The notes: generated by a model not told the origin, from the sequence alone. Numbered from the stretch's first letter, positions 11,333-21,167 are shown. The stretch is DNA of 64,000 nucleotides from Schaalia odontolytica (GCF_009730335.1 NZ_CP046315.1:1488001-1552000), one strand, 5' to 3'. Made by a program: numbers and translations.

Positions 11333-12523
11333 TCAGTTGTTACGGGACTTGGCCAGCTCGGCCTCGACGGTTGCCATGAGGTGCTCGACCACCTCGGGGA
11401 CGCCAATCTGGTTGATCAGTTCGGCGAAGAAGCCGCGCACGACCAGGCGGCGTGCCTCGTGCTCAGGAACACCACGGCTCATCAGGTAGAACAGCTGCTC
11501 GTCGTCGAAACGACCGGTCGCAGACGCGTGTCCGGCGCCTTCAATCTCGCCGTTCTCGATCTCGAGGTTGGGGACGGAGTCGGCCTTAGCGCCCTCGGTG
11601 AGCACCAGGTTGCGGTTCAGTTCGTAGGTGTCCGTTCCGTCGGCGGCCTCGCGAATGAGGCAGTCGCCGATCCACACCGAGTGCGCATCCTTGCCCTGGA
11701 GGGCGCCCTTGTAGGTGACGCGCGAGAAGCACTTCGGCTGGGAGTGGTCAACGAACACGCGGTGCTCAAGGTGCTGGCCGCCATCCACGAAGTAGATACC
11801 GAGCATGTTGAGCTCGGCGCCGGGGCCACGGAAGTCGGTGTCGGCGCACACGCGCACAAGGTCGCCGCCGAAGCTAACAACGATGTGCGTGAGCTTGGAG
11901 TCACGGCCGAGCGCCAGACGCTGGTTCGAGGCGTGCAGAACGGTATCGTCCCATTCCTGCAGCGACACGACGGTCAGGTTCGCGCTGTCGCCAGTCTCAA
12001 CCTCAACAGTCTGGTTGAGGGCAGCCTGCGCGGATCCGGTATGCGACAGGATGACGGTAGCCTTCGAGAACTTCTCGGCGCGAATCACGATGTGCTGCGC
12101 GCGGGTGCCCTCGATATCCGCCACGTTGATGCGAACAGGAGCGTCGAGCTCAGCCTCTGCCGGGATCTCGACGACGGTTGCCTGCTCAAAGCCGTTCCAC
12201 GCGACGACGGCGGTGCGATCGCCGGGAGCAAGAACGGTTCCGAGGCGCTTGTCGTCGCGGGTCACGGTTTCGACGACGACGGGAGCGGGAGCGTCAACCG
12301 TCACGGGCGCATCGCCCGCGTCGTAGTTGGCGGGTTCGAAGAGGCGCTCGATGCGACGCATCGGGGTGAATCGCCAGTCCTCCTCGCGTCCGTGCGGAAC
12401 GACAATGTCGTCCAGGTTGAACGAGGTCGGACGGTCCGCGCGCGACGGGTGAGCCTTCTCGGCGTCAGCCCCGTGCGAGTGGGCCTTGTTCATGGTGTCA
12501 ACAATAGTGTTGGGGGTCGTCAT
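11333..12523 (-). CDS. sufD: Fe-S cluster scaffold protein SufD
   Basis: Protein of 396 residues with the SufB/SufD beta-helix core and the C-terminal helical segment that binds SufC (EQLFYLMSRGVPEHEARRLV). It shares that C-terminal pattern with SufB but is shorter and lacks the SufB N-terminal domain. The start overlaps the sufB stop by one base (TGATG), so translation is coupled. SufD partners SufB and SufC in the scaffold complex. Confidence 0.95.
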   Translation of the reverse strand: MTTPNTIVDTMNKAHSHGADAEKAHPSRADRPTSFNLDDIVVPHGREEDWRFTPMRRIERLFEPANYDAGDAPVTVDAPAPVVVETVTRDDKRLGTVLAPGDRTAVVAWNGFEQATVVEIPAEAELDAPVRINVADIEGTRAQHIVIRAEKFSKATVILSHTGSAQAALNQTVEVETGDSANLTVVSLQEWDDTVLHASNQRLALGRDSKLTHIVVSFGGDLVRVCADTDFRGPGAELNMLGIYFVDGGQHLEHRVFVDHSQPKCFSRVTYKGALQGKDAHSVWIGDCLIREAADGTDTYELNRNLVLTEGAKADSVPNLEIENGEIEGAGHASATGRFDDEQLFYLMSRGVPEHEARRLVVRGFFAELINQIGVPEVVEHLMATVEAELAKSRNN

Positions 12524-13968
12524 CAGCCGACGGATCCTTCCATCTGCAGTTCAATGAGGCGGTTGAGCTCGAGGGCGTACTCCATCGGAAGCTCCTTGGC
12601 GATCGGCTCGACGAAGCCGCGCACGATCATTGCCATGGCCTCGTTCTCGTCGAGACCGCGGCTCATCAGGTAGAAGAGCTGGTCGGCGCTCACCTTCGTG
12701 ACGGTTGCCTCGTGGCCCATTTCGACGTCGTCGGTGCGCACGTCAACGTAGGGGTAGGTGTCGGTCCGCGAGATCTTGTCGACGAGTAGGGCGTCGCAGA
12801 GCACGTTCGACTTGGAGTGACGCGCACGGGCGTTGACCTGGACGAGGCCACGGTAGGAGGTGCGGCCACCGCCTCGGGACACGGACTTCGACACGATCGA
12901 CGAGGAGGTGTGGGGGGCCATGTGCACCATCTTGGCGCCGGTGTCCTGCTGCTGGCCGGGGCCTGCGAAACCGATGGACAGCGTCTCGCCACGGGCGTGC
13001 TCGCCCATCAGGAAGCAGGCCGGGTACTTCATGGTGATCGCGGCACCCATGTTGCCGTCGACCCATTCCATGGTGCCGCCTTCCTCAACCATTGCACGCT
13101 GGGTAACCAGGTTGAGGACGTTCGTCGACCAGTTCTGAATCGTCGTGTAGCGTACGCGAGCGTCCTTCTTCACGAAGATCTCGATGACGCCGGAGTGGAG
13201 AGAGTTCTCGTCGTAGATGGGGGCGGTGCAGCCCTCAACATAGTGGACGTAAGAGCCTTCGTCGGCGATGATCAGCGTGCGCTCAAACTGGCCCATTGCC
13301 GACGTGTTGATGCGGAAGTACGCCTGCAGCGGGATCGTCACGTGAACGCCCTTGGGGACGTAGACGAAGGATCCACCGGACCAGGCGGCCGTATTCAGTG
13401 CAGAGAACTTGTTGTCACCCGCGGGCACGCACTTACCGAAGTACTCCTCGAAGATCTCCGGGTACTCGCGCAGGCCGGTGTCGGTGTCGGTGAAGATGAC
13501 GCCCTGTCGCTCCAGGTCTTCCTGGATCTGCTGGTAGACGACCTCGGACTCGTACTGAGCGGCGACGCCGGAGACCAGGCGCGACTTCTCAGCCTCGGGA
13601 ATGCCGAGGCGGTCATATGTGTCGCGAATTTCCTCAGGCAGGTCTTCCCAGTCGTTGACCTGGCGATCCGTCGGACGTACGTAGTACTTGAACGAATCGA
13701 AATCCACGTGGGACAGATCGGGACCCCACGCCGGCATCGGCTTACGTTCGAACAGTTCCAGCGCCTTCAGGCGGCGCTCCCGCATCCACTGCGGCTCGTC
13801 CTTCACCTCGGAGATGAAGCGAACGATTTCTTCGTTAATTCCGGTGGGGACGTCCTTCGAGTAGTCGTCGGAGTCGTGCCAACCGTATTCGTAAACGCCA
13901 ATCGACTCGATGATCTCATCATCGGTCATTCGACGGTCATCAACGCCCAAGGCGGGTGCCTGCGTCAT
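12523..13968 (-). CDS. sufB: Fe-S cluster scaffold protein SufB
   Basis: Main scaffold subunit on which clusters are built, 481 residues. Typical SufB segments are VYVPKGVHVTIPLQAYFRIN, EGCTAPIYDENSLHSGVIEI and the C-terminal SADQLFYLMSRGLDENEA. The gene follows the regulator gene by 32 bases, so regulator and scaffold are in one transcript. It is the first structural gene of the operon sufB-sufD-sufC-sufS-sufU-sufT. Confidence 0.97.
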   Translation of the reverse strand: MTQAPALGVDDRRMTDDEIIESIGVYEYGWHDSDDYSKDVPTGINEEIVRFISEVKDEPQWMRERRLKALELFERKPMPAWGPDLSHVDFDSFKYYVRPTDRQVNDWEDLPEEIRDTYDRLGIPEAEKSRLVSGVAAQYESEVVYQQIQEDLERQGVIFTDTDTGLREYPEIFEEYFGKCVPAGDNKFSALNTAAWSGGSFVYVPKGVHVTIPLQAYFRINTSAMGQFERTLIIADEGSYVHYVEGCTAPIYDENSLHSGVIEIFVKKDARVRYTTIQNWSTNVLNLVTQRAMVEEGGTMEWVDGNMGAAITMKYPACFLMGEHARGETLSIGFAGPGQQQDTGAKMVHMAPHTSSSIVSKSVSRGGGRTSYRGLVQVNARARHSKSNVLCDALLVDKISRTDTYPYVDVRTDDVEMGHEATVTKVSADQLFYLMSRGLDENEAMAMIVRGFVEPIAKELPMEYALELNRLIELQMEGSVG

Positions 13969-14000
13969 TGTTGTGTCAACCTCTCGTTCTTAACCAAGTG

Positions 14001-14696
14001 CTACTTGCGTCGCACGTTCCGCGCTCCGGGGCGGATGACGGGCATACCCACGGGAATGTGGGTTGTGCACACGTGTCCCCCGCCAGCAAGCGTGGAAAGT
14101 CGTTGCACGTGGACGTCAAGCAGCTTGCCAAAAGCAAGCGTCTCGGCGTCGCACAGCTGCGGGAAATCTCCCGCGACATTTTGAATCGGGCAGTGGCCCT
14201 GGCACAGCTGCACCGCGAGCGTTCCACCGCCGATGTCGCGCACAGTGGCCGCGTAGCCGTCCTGAGTAAGCGCATCGGCGAGCGCCTGGGCGCGCACCCG
14301 CGGGTCTGAACCCGCGTCGCGCACGATCGGCGCGTAGCGCCGCTCGATCTCGCGCGACCGCGCTGCAGCAAAAGACTCAACGGCTTCATGCCCACCGAGC
14401 TGGCCAAGGTATCCGAGGGCCTTGGAGGCGAGGTCGGAATATCCATCGGCAAGGTGAACGTGTGCCCGTTCGGTCGCGACGTAGTGACGTGCGGGCCTAC
14501 CACGGCCACGCTTCGACGGAGCACTGGGCTCGTGCTCGGCGATCTCCTTAGAGTCCAAGAGGAGAGTAATGTGGCGCCGCACGGCGGCCGTCGTCAGCCC
14601 CAGGACCTTCGCGATCGACGAGGCCGTAACCGGCCCCTTTTCGACGATGAGATCGAGCACCTGCTGTCGAGTAGTGGCGTCTGATTCTTCTGCCAC
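14001..14696 (-). CDS. sufR: SufR-type Fe-S-sensing transcriptional regulator
   Basis: DNA-binding regulator of 231 residues. A winged helix-turn-helix lies at the N-terminus (TRQQVLDLIVEKGPVTASS, then GLTTAAVRRHITLL). A C-terminal domain carries three cysteines arranged C-x3-C-x12-C (CQGHCPI, then FPQLC), the likely cluster ligands of the SufR family. SufR proteins repress the suf operon while holding an Fe-S cluster. I chose the GTG at 14696 because a GGAGG ribosome site sits just before it. An in-frame ATG at 14720 and a GTG at 14816 are alternatives. As first gene of the operon it probably regulates itself. Confidence 0.88.
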   Translation of the reverse strand: MAEESDATTRQQVLDLIVEKGPVTASSIAKVLGLTTAAVRRHITLLLDSKEIAEHEPSAPSKRGRGRPARHYVATERAHVHLADGYSDLASKALGYLGQLGGHEAVESFAAARSREIERRYAPIVRDAGSDPRVRAQALADALTQDGYAATVRDIGGGTLAVQLCQGHCPIQNVAGDFPQLCDAETLAFGKLLDVHVQRLSTLAGGGHVCTTHIPVGMPVIRPGARNVRRK

Positions 14697-14849
14697 GTGT
14701 CCTCCGCTCCGACGCTCCATTGCTGCGCCTCTGTGTGCTTTTCTCTGGGAACAAGTGTACGCCAATTTAGACAAATAGGCGTTGCGAAAAGCCGCTTGGA
14801 GTGTTGGACGGCCCACACATTTAGGGACCTAGGACCTACCCGAGAAAGA

Positions 14850-15494
14850 TCACCGGAGCCACGGAGCGTCGGTTGCCCGCATTCCGGCCCACCCGCGCGC
14901 GCGAGCGGCGTGCGCGGCGAGGACACCGATGACGGCCGACGGGTTGTGCAGCCGCCCATCCAACACCATGGTGAGCGCATCATCGAGGCTCACCCACGCG
15001 TATTCCATCGTCGCTTCCTCGTCCTCACGCTCGAAGGCCTCGGCGGCGTCGTGGAGCTCGCGGACGAGGAAAATGCGCAGCGGCTCAGTCGAGCTGCCGG
15101 GCGAGGTGAAGTAGTCGACGAGGACGTCCCAGCGCTCGGCAACCAGATCAGCCTCTTCAGCAAGCTCGCGCTCTGCTGCGATGCGCGGATCCTCACCGGG
15201 AATATCGAGCAGACCCGCAGGAATCTCCCACAGCTCGGCCTTGACGGGGTGACGGTACTGACGCTGCAGGAGGAGCTCCTCTCCCCCACTCTCACCGCGC
15301 AGCACGACGACAGCGACGGCACCCGGGTGCCGCGTGTATTCACGAACAACGGGTTCCTGGCCATCGATGACAATGACATGGTCTTTGATCATGTCGACGA
15401 TGTGGCCGTTCCACACAGTCTCGCTCTTGGTCACGGTACGGGGGCTGTGCTGGTCTTCGATGGTCACAGCGTCTTGGGGGGACAGGAAACGCAT
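14850..15494 (-). CDS. Nudix hydrolase, ADP-ribose pyrophosphatase type
   Basis: Hydrolase of 214 residues, probably acting on ADP-ribose or a related nucleotide sugar. The Nudix box is present as GLLDIPGED followed by RELAEEADL, including the one-residue insertion and the Ala-Asp ending (rather than a Gly) common in actinobacterial members. The same gene lies near the mctB homologue in mycobacteria. The ATG at 15494 is chosen; a GTG two codons upstream is possible and no clear ribosome site is present. It is separated from the MctB-like gene by a strong hairpin. Confidence 0.88.
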   Translation of the reverse strand: MRFLSPQDAVTIEDQHSPRTVTKSETVWNGHIVDMIKDHVIVIDGQEPVVREYTRHPGAVAVVVLRGESGGEELLLQRQYRHPVKAELWEIPAGLLDIPGEDPRIAAERELAEEADLVAERWDVLVDYFTSPGSSTEPLRIFLVRELHDAAEAFEREDEEATMEYAWVSLDDALTMVLDGRLHNPSAVIGVLAAHAARARGWAGMRATDAPWLR

Positions 15495-15568
15495 GATCAC
15501 GCTTTCATTTGGGTTCGGCAGTACGCCATTGAGTATAGGCCCGCGCCTTGCACGAGCAGGAGTGCGAC

Positions 15569-15604
15569 GAGGCCCCGGCGGTCACAATGAACCACCGGGG
15601 CCTC
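15569..15604 (-). terminator. Hairpin terminator after the MctB-like gene
   Basis: Stem of about 14 bp (GAGGCCCCGG with CCGGGGCCTC plus further pairs) with an eight-base loop, between the MctB-like gene and the Nudix gene. There is no long T-run, so it may be a partial terminator or attenuator. Confidence 0.6.
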
Positions 15605-15622
15605 AGCTAACAGCGTTGTGTG

Positions 15623-16516
15623 CTACTTGACGGAGGGAATCACCGACTGTGCACCGGTGCCCACACCGAAAGCGCGGGCACTCGTCGCGGGCGTCGACAG
15701 CGCCAGCGCGGTATCGACAGCGGCCAGAGTCGTTCCGACCGAGTCAACTGTCGTAACAACGGTACCGCTGGCACGCACCTGCGAAATCATCGCGGCGCGG
15801 GTGGAGGCGTCGCCGACGAGAACGCCGTTAGTCGAGCCGAGGGCCTGGCCAAGGCCAACCCACGCATCTGGGTTCGACGTCACCGCAGCGGGCGTCGTGT
15901 TGGAAGCAGCCGTCGCCTGTGCACGCGGGCCAACGGCGACGAGCGCCGTGGCACTACCGTTTGCATCCTCGTCGATGGTCATGATCGGCGTGGATTCATC
16001 GGTGAGAATCTGACGCAGCAGGTCGGTCTCGGCTCCGGTCGTGGTCAGCACCTGGACGATCGAATAGCCAACGACGCCATCAGCGCTAGCGGTCTTGGCA
16101 GCGCCCGACGCGAGGTGCGAGGCCAGGGTCGTCGACAGCGTCGTGCGGTACTGGCTCATCGAGGTCGACTGCCAGTTGTCAGTGAGCGTCACTCGACCGA
16201 CGACGCTCGCTCCGGCATCGGTCAGCGTCGAACGAATCGCAGTCACGTCATCGTCAGATGCGCCGGGCAAAACAACGAGGGCAACCTTGGCGGAGCTCAG
16301 CGAACCGGTAAGCGTCGAAGAAGCGAGGGCCTTGAGGCCGGCAGCCTCCGCATCTGCTTGAGCGCTCAGCAGTGGGTCCGCTGCCGAGGTGGTCGCCGAC
16401 GAGCTGACGCCAGCCTGAATACGGCTTTGCAGCGGGCCGGCCCCCAGAACGACGCCAACGGCCAAAGCAATGAAGATCCCGATGATCGAGACGACGTGGT
16501 AGCGGAAGTTAATCAT
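15623..16516 (-). CDS. Copper transporter-family envelope protein (MctB-like)
   Basis: Protein of 297 residues with an N-terminal membrane anchor (residues about 10-27, VVSIIGIFIALAVGVVLGAG), a coiled segment and a large Ala/Ser/Thr-rich extracytoplasmic domain. It matches the MctB family, first described as a mycobacterial copper-efflux protein. Other actinobacterial members are simply conserved partners of SteA-like proteins. The ATG at 16516 follows GGAGGAG and overlaps the SteA-like stop by four bases. A copper role is family-derived and not proven by sequence. Confidence 0.85.
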   Translation of the reverse strand: MINFRYHVVSIIGIFIALAVGVVLGAGPLQSRIQAGVSSSATTSAADPLLSAQADAEAAGLKALASSTLTGSLSSAKVALVVLPGASDDDVTAIRSTLTDAGASVVGRVTLTDNWQSTSMSQYRTTLSTTLASHLASGAAKTASADGVVGYSIVQVLTTTGAETDLLRQILTDESTPIMTIDEDANGSATALVAVGPRAQATAASNTTPAAVTSNPDAWVGLGQALGSTNGVLVGDASTRAAMISQVRASGTVVTTVDSVGTTLAAVDTALALSTPATSARAFGVGTGAQSVIPSVK

Positions 16517-17658
16517 TGGGCTCCTCCTGCGGAGTGCATCAGCGAGACGAAGAATGAAGTGACGGGGTGCAGCAGGTCGTTGCCCCACGGGGTCGACCAC
16601 AGAGCGACGCCCATCAGGGCCAGCGCGACCACGGCGAGCAGAACAAGCGTCCAACCGCGCGGACGCGGGCGGAAGGTCGCCGCGACCGCCTGCGCACCGA
16701 TGAGGCGCGAGCCAACCGCAAGCCGCGAGAAGAATGCGGGGGCCACAAGGGCTCGGCCGGCGTCAACCAGCTCCGCCTCCCCGTACGACACACCAGCAGT
16801 GACGACAGCGGGCGCCGACGAATGTGCAGCGACAACGAGAGCCGCGTCGAGAGACGTGCCAGCCATGGCGACGCGATCGTAAACGACGCCCATACGGTCG
16901 AGCCGATCTGCGCCGGGAGCGAGGCCGTCTCCTCCGGCGCGAACGATAAAGGAGCGAGCCTTGCGGATCGCCTTCTCACTCATCAGTTCGGCGTCACCGA
17001 CGACGAGGTCGAGCGACAGTCGGGCGTTCAGCGCCACGTCGGCTCCGCCGTCGACGGCGATCACAAACGGGCTGACCTCGGAGCGCCATCGCGCGAGGGC
17101 GCGCAACTCGGCCTTCGCGTCGGCAGCACCCGTCACGAGGAGAATCGGCCGTTTCTCGAGGTCGGAGAGCTGAGGCACGTTGACTCCGTGCAGCACCGTC
17201 GCGCCATCTTTCGACAGGTAGTCCTCAATCGAGGCGTCGACAGCGGCAAACAGCGCAGACGAGTCGGCGACGTCGACATCCAAGTCGTCCAAGGACACGA
17301 TGGATCCGGTCGCAATGACGCAGCCGTCTACGAGGACCTTCGAGCCTGTGACCGTCACTTCTTGGCCTTCGCGCAGGGACATGATGTCCTGACCCAGGTC
17401 ATCGACGAGGACAATGCCAGCCTCGAGAATGAGCCGTGGCCCCAGGGCAGCTACGCGTCCCGTCAGAGACGGCTGTGCATTCAGCACTGCGACGGGACCG
17501 GCAGCAACGAGCGCCGCAGCGCTCTCACGGTCCAGGTCCGCACCGTTGATGACGGCGATCTCGCCGCGTTCTAGGCGCGTCGCCAGGTGCTTGGGGCGGT
17601 CGTCAATGCGAATCCGCCCGGAGCGCGCGCTCGTTTCCTTTGAAAGTGTCTCACTCAT
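16513..17658 (-). CDS. SteA-like putative cytokinetic-ring protein
   Basis: Protein of 381 residues with a long cytoplasmic part and one C-terminal membrane helix (about residues 336-354, GWTLVLLAVVALALMGVAL). The central domain resembles the thiamin-pyrophosphokinase fold (ITVDGGADVALNARLSLDLVVGDAE). In corynebacteria the protein SteA, with partner SteB, acts at the division septum; that role here is by homology. It is translationally coupled to recN (four-base overlap) and to the MctB-like gene (four-base overlap). Confidence 0.85.
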   Translation of the reverse strand: MSETLSKETSARSGRIRIDDRPKHLATRLERGEIAVINGADLDRESAAALVAAGPVAVLNAQPSLTGRVAALGPRLILEAGIVLVDDLGQDIMSLREGQEVTVTGSKVLVDGCVIATGSIVSLDDLDVDVADSSALFAAVDASIEDYLSKDGATVLHGVNVPQLSDLEKRPILLVTGAADAKAELRALARWRSEVSPFVIAVDGGADVALNARLSLDLVVGDAELMSEKAIRKARSFIVRAGGDGLAPGADRLDRMGVVYDRVAMAGTSLDAALVVAAHSSAPAVVTAGVSYGEAELVDAGRALVAPAFFSRLAVGSRLIGAQAVAATFRPRPRGWTLVLLAVVALALMGVALWSTPWGNDLLHPVTSFFVSLMHSAGGAQ

Positions 17659-19331
17659 CCCTGCGATTGTGACACGGCAGAGGCCAAGACTTGCGAAGCG
17701 TGGCGGCGCGCCGCAGCCGAGTGCGGATCCCCACCCATCATGCGGGTCAGTTCAGCTTCACGGTTCGCACCGCTCACTTCGTGCACCTTCGTGGTCCCAT
17801 CGTTCTTCTCGATGACGAGGTGCTGATCGCCAAAAGCCGCGACTTGGGCCAGGTGCGTCACGACAATCACCTGCCGTGATTGTGCAAGCCTCTTCAAACG
17901 CGCGCCAACCTCGGTCGCGGTCTGCCCGCCAATACCGGCGTCAATCTCGTCGAAGATAAACGTCGACGACGCTTCGGTGCGCCCCAGCATCAGCTCCAAT
18001 GCGAGCATGACACGGGACAACTCACCGCCGGAGGCTCCCTGTCCGAGAGGGCGGGCGGGAGCATGAGGATGCGGCTGCAAGCGGAAGACGATGGTCTCAC
18101 ATCCATTGGAGGTGGGTTTCGTCGGCTCACAATCGATGTGCAGCGTCGCGTCGGGCATCGACAGGGCGTGAAGCTCCTCGTTCACGCCCTCCGCGAGCTG
18201 TCCCGCGAGACGCACACGCGCCTGCGTGACGCGGCGCCCACACTCAAGAACGCGCTCCTGGGCGGCCACCAGTTCACGTTCGACAGCGGCCGGATCGGAC
18301 CCGGGCGACGAAAGTTCCTCGACACGAGAGCGAGCCTCGTCGGCCCATGCGAGGAGGCCCTCGATGTCAGCCGCGCGCCCACGCAGTACGTCTTTGATAG
18401 CCGCTCGTCTCGCGTGAATCTGCGCAAGCCTCTCCGGATCAGCGTCGAGGCGCGACAGGTACGCCGAAACGTCATCAGCAAGTGCTTCCAACTCGAGCAC
18501 CTGATTGCGCGCACGTCCCACAAACTCAGCCACGGCCTCGTCGAATCGAGCTGCGTCATCGAGCTGTGCGTAGGCGTGACGGGTCGCCTCAACCGCCCCT
18601 GTGAAGTCGCCCCGATCGTCACCCTTGAGAAAGCTCAGAGTCACTCCCACCAGCGCACGCAGGTCCTCGACATTCGTTAGGCGCGCTGCCTCGCGAACGA
18701 GATCTTCTTCTTCGCCGATGGCGGGATCAAGCTCTTCAATCTGCTTGATCGCCGCGCGCAGATCCTCCAGCTCCTCGGCACGCTCGCTCGCATCGCCACG
18801 CAGCGAATCCAGGCGATGCTTGACCTCGACCGCGTGACGAAAGGCCGCGCGGTACTCCCCAAGCAGAGCCGCGTGCTCCTCACCGCCAAATTGGTCGAGC
18901 GCGCGGCGCTGTGCGGCCTCACCCGTGAGACGGATCTGGTCGGACTGCCCATGAATCGTCACCATCGACCCGACGATATCCGTCAGGACCGAGGCCGGCA
19001 CGGGGCGCGATCCGAGGTGCGCGCGCGAACGGCCTGCAGTGCGCACCGAACGACCGACAATCAGCTCACCGCCCTCGACGAGGCCACCGGCCTCCTCAAC
19101 GCGAGCTGCAACCTCCTCGTTCACCGAAAAAATACCATCGACAGACAGATGATCGGCACCCGAGCGTACGAGCGCCGCATCCGCTCGGGCACCGAGCAGC
19201 AGCTGGAGACTCGACAGCACCATCGTCTTGCCCGCACCGGTCTCACCGGTGACGACGATAAGGCCCTCGCCAAAGTCGACGTGGGCAGACTCGATGACGC
19301 CGAGATGCGAAATATCGAGAGACTCGATCAC
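17655..19331 (-). CDS. recN: DNA repair protein RecN
   Basis: SMC-like ATPase of 558 residues used in double-strand break repair. Walker A is GETGAGKT near residue 31, a coiled-coil middle spans roughly residues 150-370, and the C-terminal signature is GASGGELSRVMLALEL with Walker B FIFDEIDAGIGG. Length and order match the family. It overlaps nadK by four bases upstream and the SteA-like gene by four bases downstream. Confidence 0.96.
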   Translation of the reverse strand: MIESLDISHLGVIESAHVDFGEGLIVVTGETGAGKTMVLSSLQLLLGARADAALVRSGADHLSVDGIFSVNEEVAARVEEAGGLVEGGELIVGRSVRTAGRSRAHLGSRPVPASVLTDIVGSMVTIHGQSDQIRLTGEAAQRRALDQFGGEEHAALLGEYRAAFRHAVEVKHRLDSLRGDASERAEELEDLRAAIKQIEELDPAIGEEEDLVREAARLTNVEDLRALVGVTLSFLKGDDRGDFTGAVEATRHAYAQLDDAARFDEAVAEFVGRARNQVLELEALADDVSAYLSRLDADPERLAQIHARRAAIKDVLRGRAADIEGLLAWADEARSRVEELSSPGSDPAAVERELVAAQERVLECGRRVTQARVRLAGQLAEGVNEELHALSMPDATLHIDCEPTKPTSNGCETIVFRLQPHPHAPARPLGQGASGGELSRVMLALELMLGRTEASSTFIFDEIDAGIGGQTATEVGARLKRLAQSRQVIVVTHLAQVAAFGDQHLVIEKNDGTTKVHEVSGANREAELTRMMGGDPHSAAARRHASQVLASAVSQSQG

Positions 19332-20158
19332 CGAGGATCATCCCTCCACCCGCGCACGGGAAGATTAAACTTGCGGACGAGACGTGCAGAAAATGGTGTG
19401 TCGTCCACGCGTACAAGCTGAACGGGAGACGAACCGACGCGCGCCCGCACCACTGCGCCAGCAGGGACTGTCATACGGCGTAGGCCGTCGCACCACATCT
19501 CCGGAGGCGTCCAGATGTCATCGAGAACAACGATCTCCACACACGCCGACGGGCCGACGACGAGCGGGCGGGTGAAAAGGCCGTGAGCGGCCAGCGGGGC
19601 GACAACGATCGCCTCGGTATCGGGCCACACGACCGGGCCTCCCGCGGAGAAGGAGTAGGCGGTCGATCCGGTCGGAGTGGACAAAATCATGCCGTCAGCG
19701 CCGTACGTTGACACTTCCTGGCCGTCGACGACGAGCGCAAAATGAACGGGATGCGCGACGTCGGTGTGCATGACGACAGCCTCGTTGAGCGCCCAGTCGT
19801 CGGCCTTCGATCCGTCGGGACGTTCCATCGTGACATCGAGTGTCATGCGTCGTTCGACCGAAAAGTCACCATCGGCAATCTTTCGCGCGAGATCGCCCGT
19901 GCCCTTATCACCGAGTTCCGTCAGGAATCCCATGTGGCCGGCGTTGATACCGAGAAGGGGGACGTCCAGAGCGCGCGCACTCGACGCAGCAACCAAGAAA
20001 GTGCCGTCGCCGCCGATCGAGAGCACCATATCGATATCGCCGCCCGAAGCGTCGTCGACGACGTCTATGCCGCGTTCCTTGAGTGCCTCTGCGAGGCTCA
20101 CGGCGCTCGTCACCGCGTTGGGCCTGTGACGGTGACGAACCATCAGGACACGAGTCAT
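19328..20158 (-). CDS. nadK: NAD kinase
   Basis: Phosphorylates NAD to NADP using ATP or polyphosphate. The 276 residues include the GGDGT motif (LSIGGDGTFLVAA), the NAGHMGFLTEL segment, the TPTGSTAYSFSAGGP loop and a C-terminal substrate-binding half. Cytoplasmic. It overlaps tlyA and recN by four bases each, within the conserved tlyA-nadK-recN operon. Confidence 0.96.
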   Translation of the reverse strand: MTRVLMVRHRHRPNAVTSAVSLAEALKERGIDVVDDASGGDIDMVLSIGGDGTFLVAASSARALDVPLLGINAGHMGFLTELGDKGTGDLARKIADGDFSVERRMTLDVTMERPDGSKADDWALNEAVVMHTDVAHPVHFALVVDGQEVSTYGADGMILSTPTGSTAYSFSAGGPVVWPDTEAIVVAPLAAHGLFTRPLVVGPSACVEIVVLDDIWTPPEMWCDGLRRMTVPAGAVVRARVGSSPVQLVRVDDTPFSARLVRKFNLPVRGWRDDPR

Positions 20159-20982
20159 CGGGAACCTCCAGCGGGACCGGCCTCAACTGCACGCCGGATG
20201 TAGTCGGTGAGCTGCGTGGGATCGATGGGATCCGGGTAGTCGCGGCGCATGTGCACGAAATACTCAACATTACCGGATGGACCGGGCAGCGGTGACGCAG
20301 CGATCGCTGCGATATCCAAGCCACGCTCGATGGCGCACCGCGCAACCGTTTCCACAGTTTCGACATGGTGCTCGGGATTACGAACAACGCCTCCGTGGCC
20401 GAGACGTTCCTTACCGATTTCGAACTGAGGCTTGACCATCAGGAGGAAATCGGCGTGGGGCGCGGCCGCTGCAGCGAGCGCAGGAAGTACCAGCGTCAGC
20501 GAAATGAACGACATATCGCCGACCACAAGCTCCGGGGCGGGAGCGACGGAAGCCGGATCGAGGGTGCGCACGTTCGTCCGATCGTGCACCTCCACGCGCG
20601 GGTCGCTCTGCAACTTCCACGCGAGTTGGCCATATCCGACGTCGACGGCGACGACGGATGCAGCGCCGCGGCGCAACAACACGTCGGTAAAACCACCTGT
20701 CGAAGCACCCGCGTCCAGAGCCCGACGCCCCTCGATCAGCGGCGCCTTGTCGCCGAGCGCGTCAAGTGCTCCCGCAAGCTTGTGAGCACCGCGCGATACG
20801 TACTCCGGATCGTCCGATTCCTCGACAACGATCGCTTGAGCGGGATCCATTTGGCGAGCGGGCTTGAGCACGATCTGGCCATCGAGCTTGACGCGCCCGT
20901 CCTCGATCATCTGTGCAGCGGCGGCACGGGACTTCGCGAGGCCGCGGCGCACCAGCTCGGAGTCGATTCTGCGTAACTTCAC
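20155..20982 (-). CDS. tlyA: TlyA-type rRNA 2'-O-methyltransferase/hemolysin family
   Basis: Protein of 275 residues with an N-terminal S4 RNA-binding domain (residues 4-65, ELVRRGLAKSRAAAAQMIED) and an FtsJ-like methyltransferase domain with DAGASTGGFTDVLL as the SAM-binding motif. Mycobacterial TlyA methylates both 16S and 23S rRNA and is needed for capreomycin sensitivity. Overlaps of four bases on both sides place it in a tightly coupled operon starting at the TPR-HAD gene. Confidence 0.93.
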   Translation of the reverse strand: MKLRRIDSELVRRGLAKSRAAAAQMIEDGRVKLDGQIVLKPARQMDPAQAIVVEESDDPEYVSRGAHKLAGALDALGDKAPLIEGRRALDAGASTGGFTDVLLRRGAASVVAVDVGYGQLAWKLQSDPRVEVHDRTNVRTLDPASVAPAPELVVGDMSFISLTLVLPALAAAAAPHADFLLMVKPQFEIGKERLGHGGVVRNPEHHVETVETVARCAIERGLDIAAIAASPLPGPSGNVEYFVHMRRDYPDPIDPTQLTDYIRRAVEAGPAGGSR

Positions 20983-21167
20983 GCGCCGCTCCCCTCGTGA
21001 CCTGAACCCGTTGGTTGCGCACCGGGGCGGACCGTGCCACTCGGCGCGTCGGCAGACAGGGCCCGCCGCAGGTCGGCCTCGATCGCCCGGAGCGTCTCTA
21101 CTTGAAGGGACGCGCCGAGCTGATCGAAACCGACCAGGCGGGCCTCAGTCTGCTCGCGTAATGCCAT
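20979..21167 (-). CDS. Small conserved protein between TPR-HAD and tlyA
   Basis: A 62-residue acidic-to-basic protein (MALREQTEARLVGFDQLG) with one probable amphipathic helix around residues 18-40 and a Pro/Gly-rich tail. No domain is recognised. Its start overlaps the TPR-HAD stop by one base and its stop overlaps tlyA by four bases, so it is held in a translational chain. A small protein of similar length occupies this position in mycobacteria (Rv1693). Function unknown. Confidence 0.75.
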   Translation of the reverse strand: MALREQTEARLVGFDQLGASLQVETLRAIEADLRRALSADAPSGTVRPGAQPTGSGHEGSGA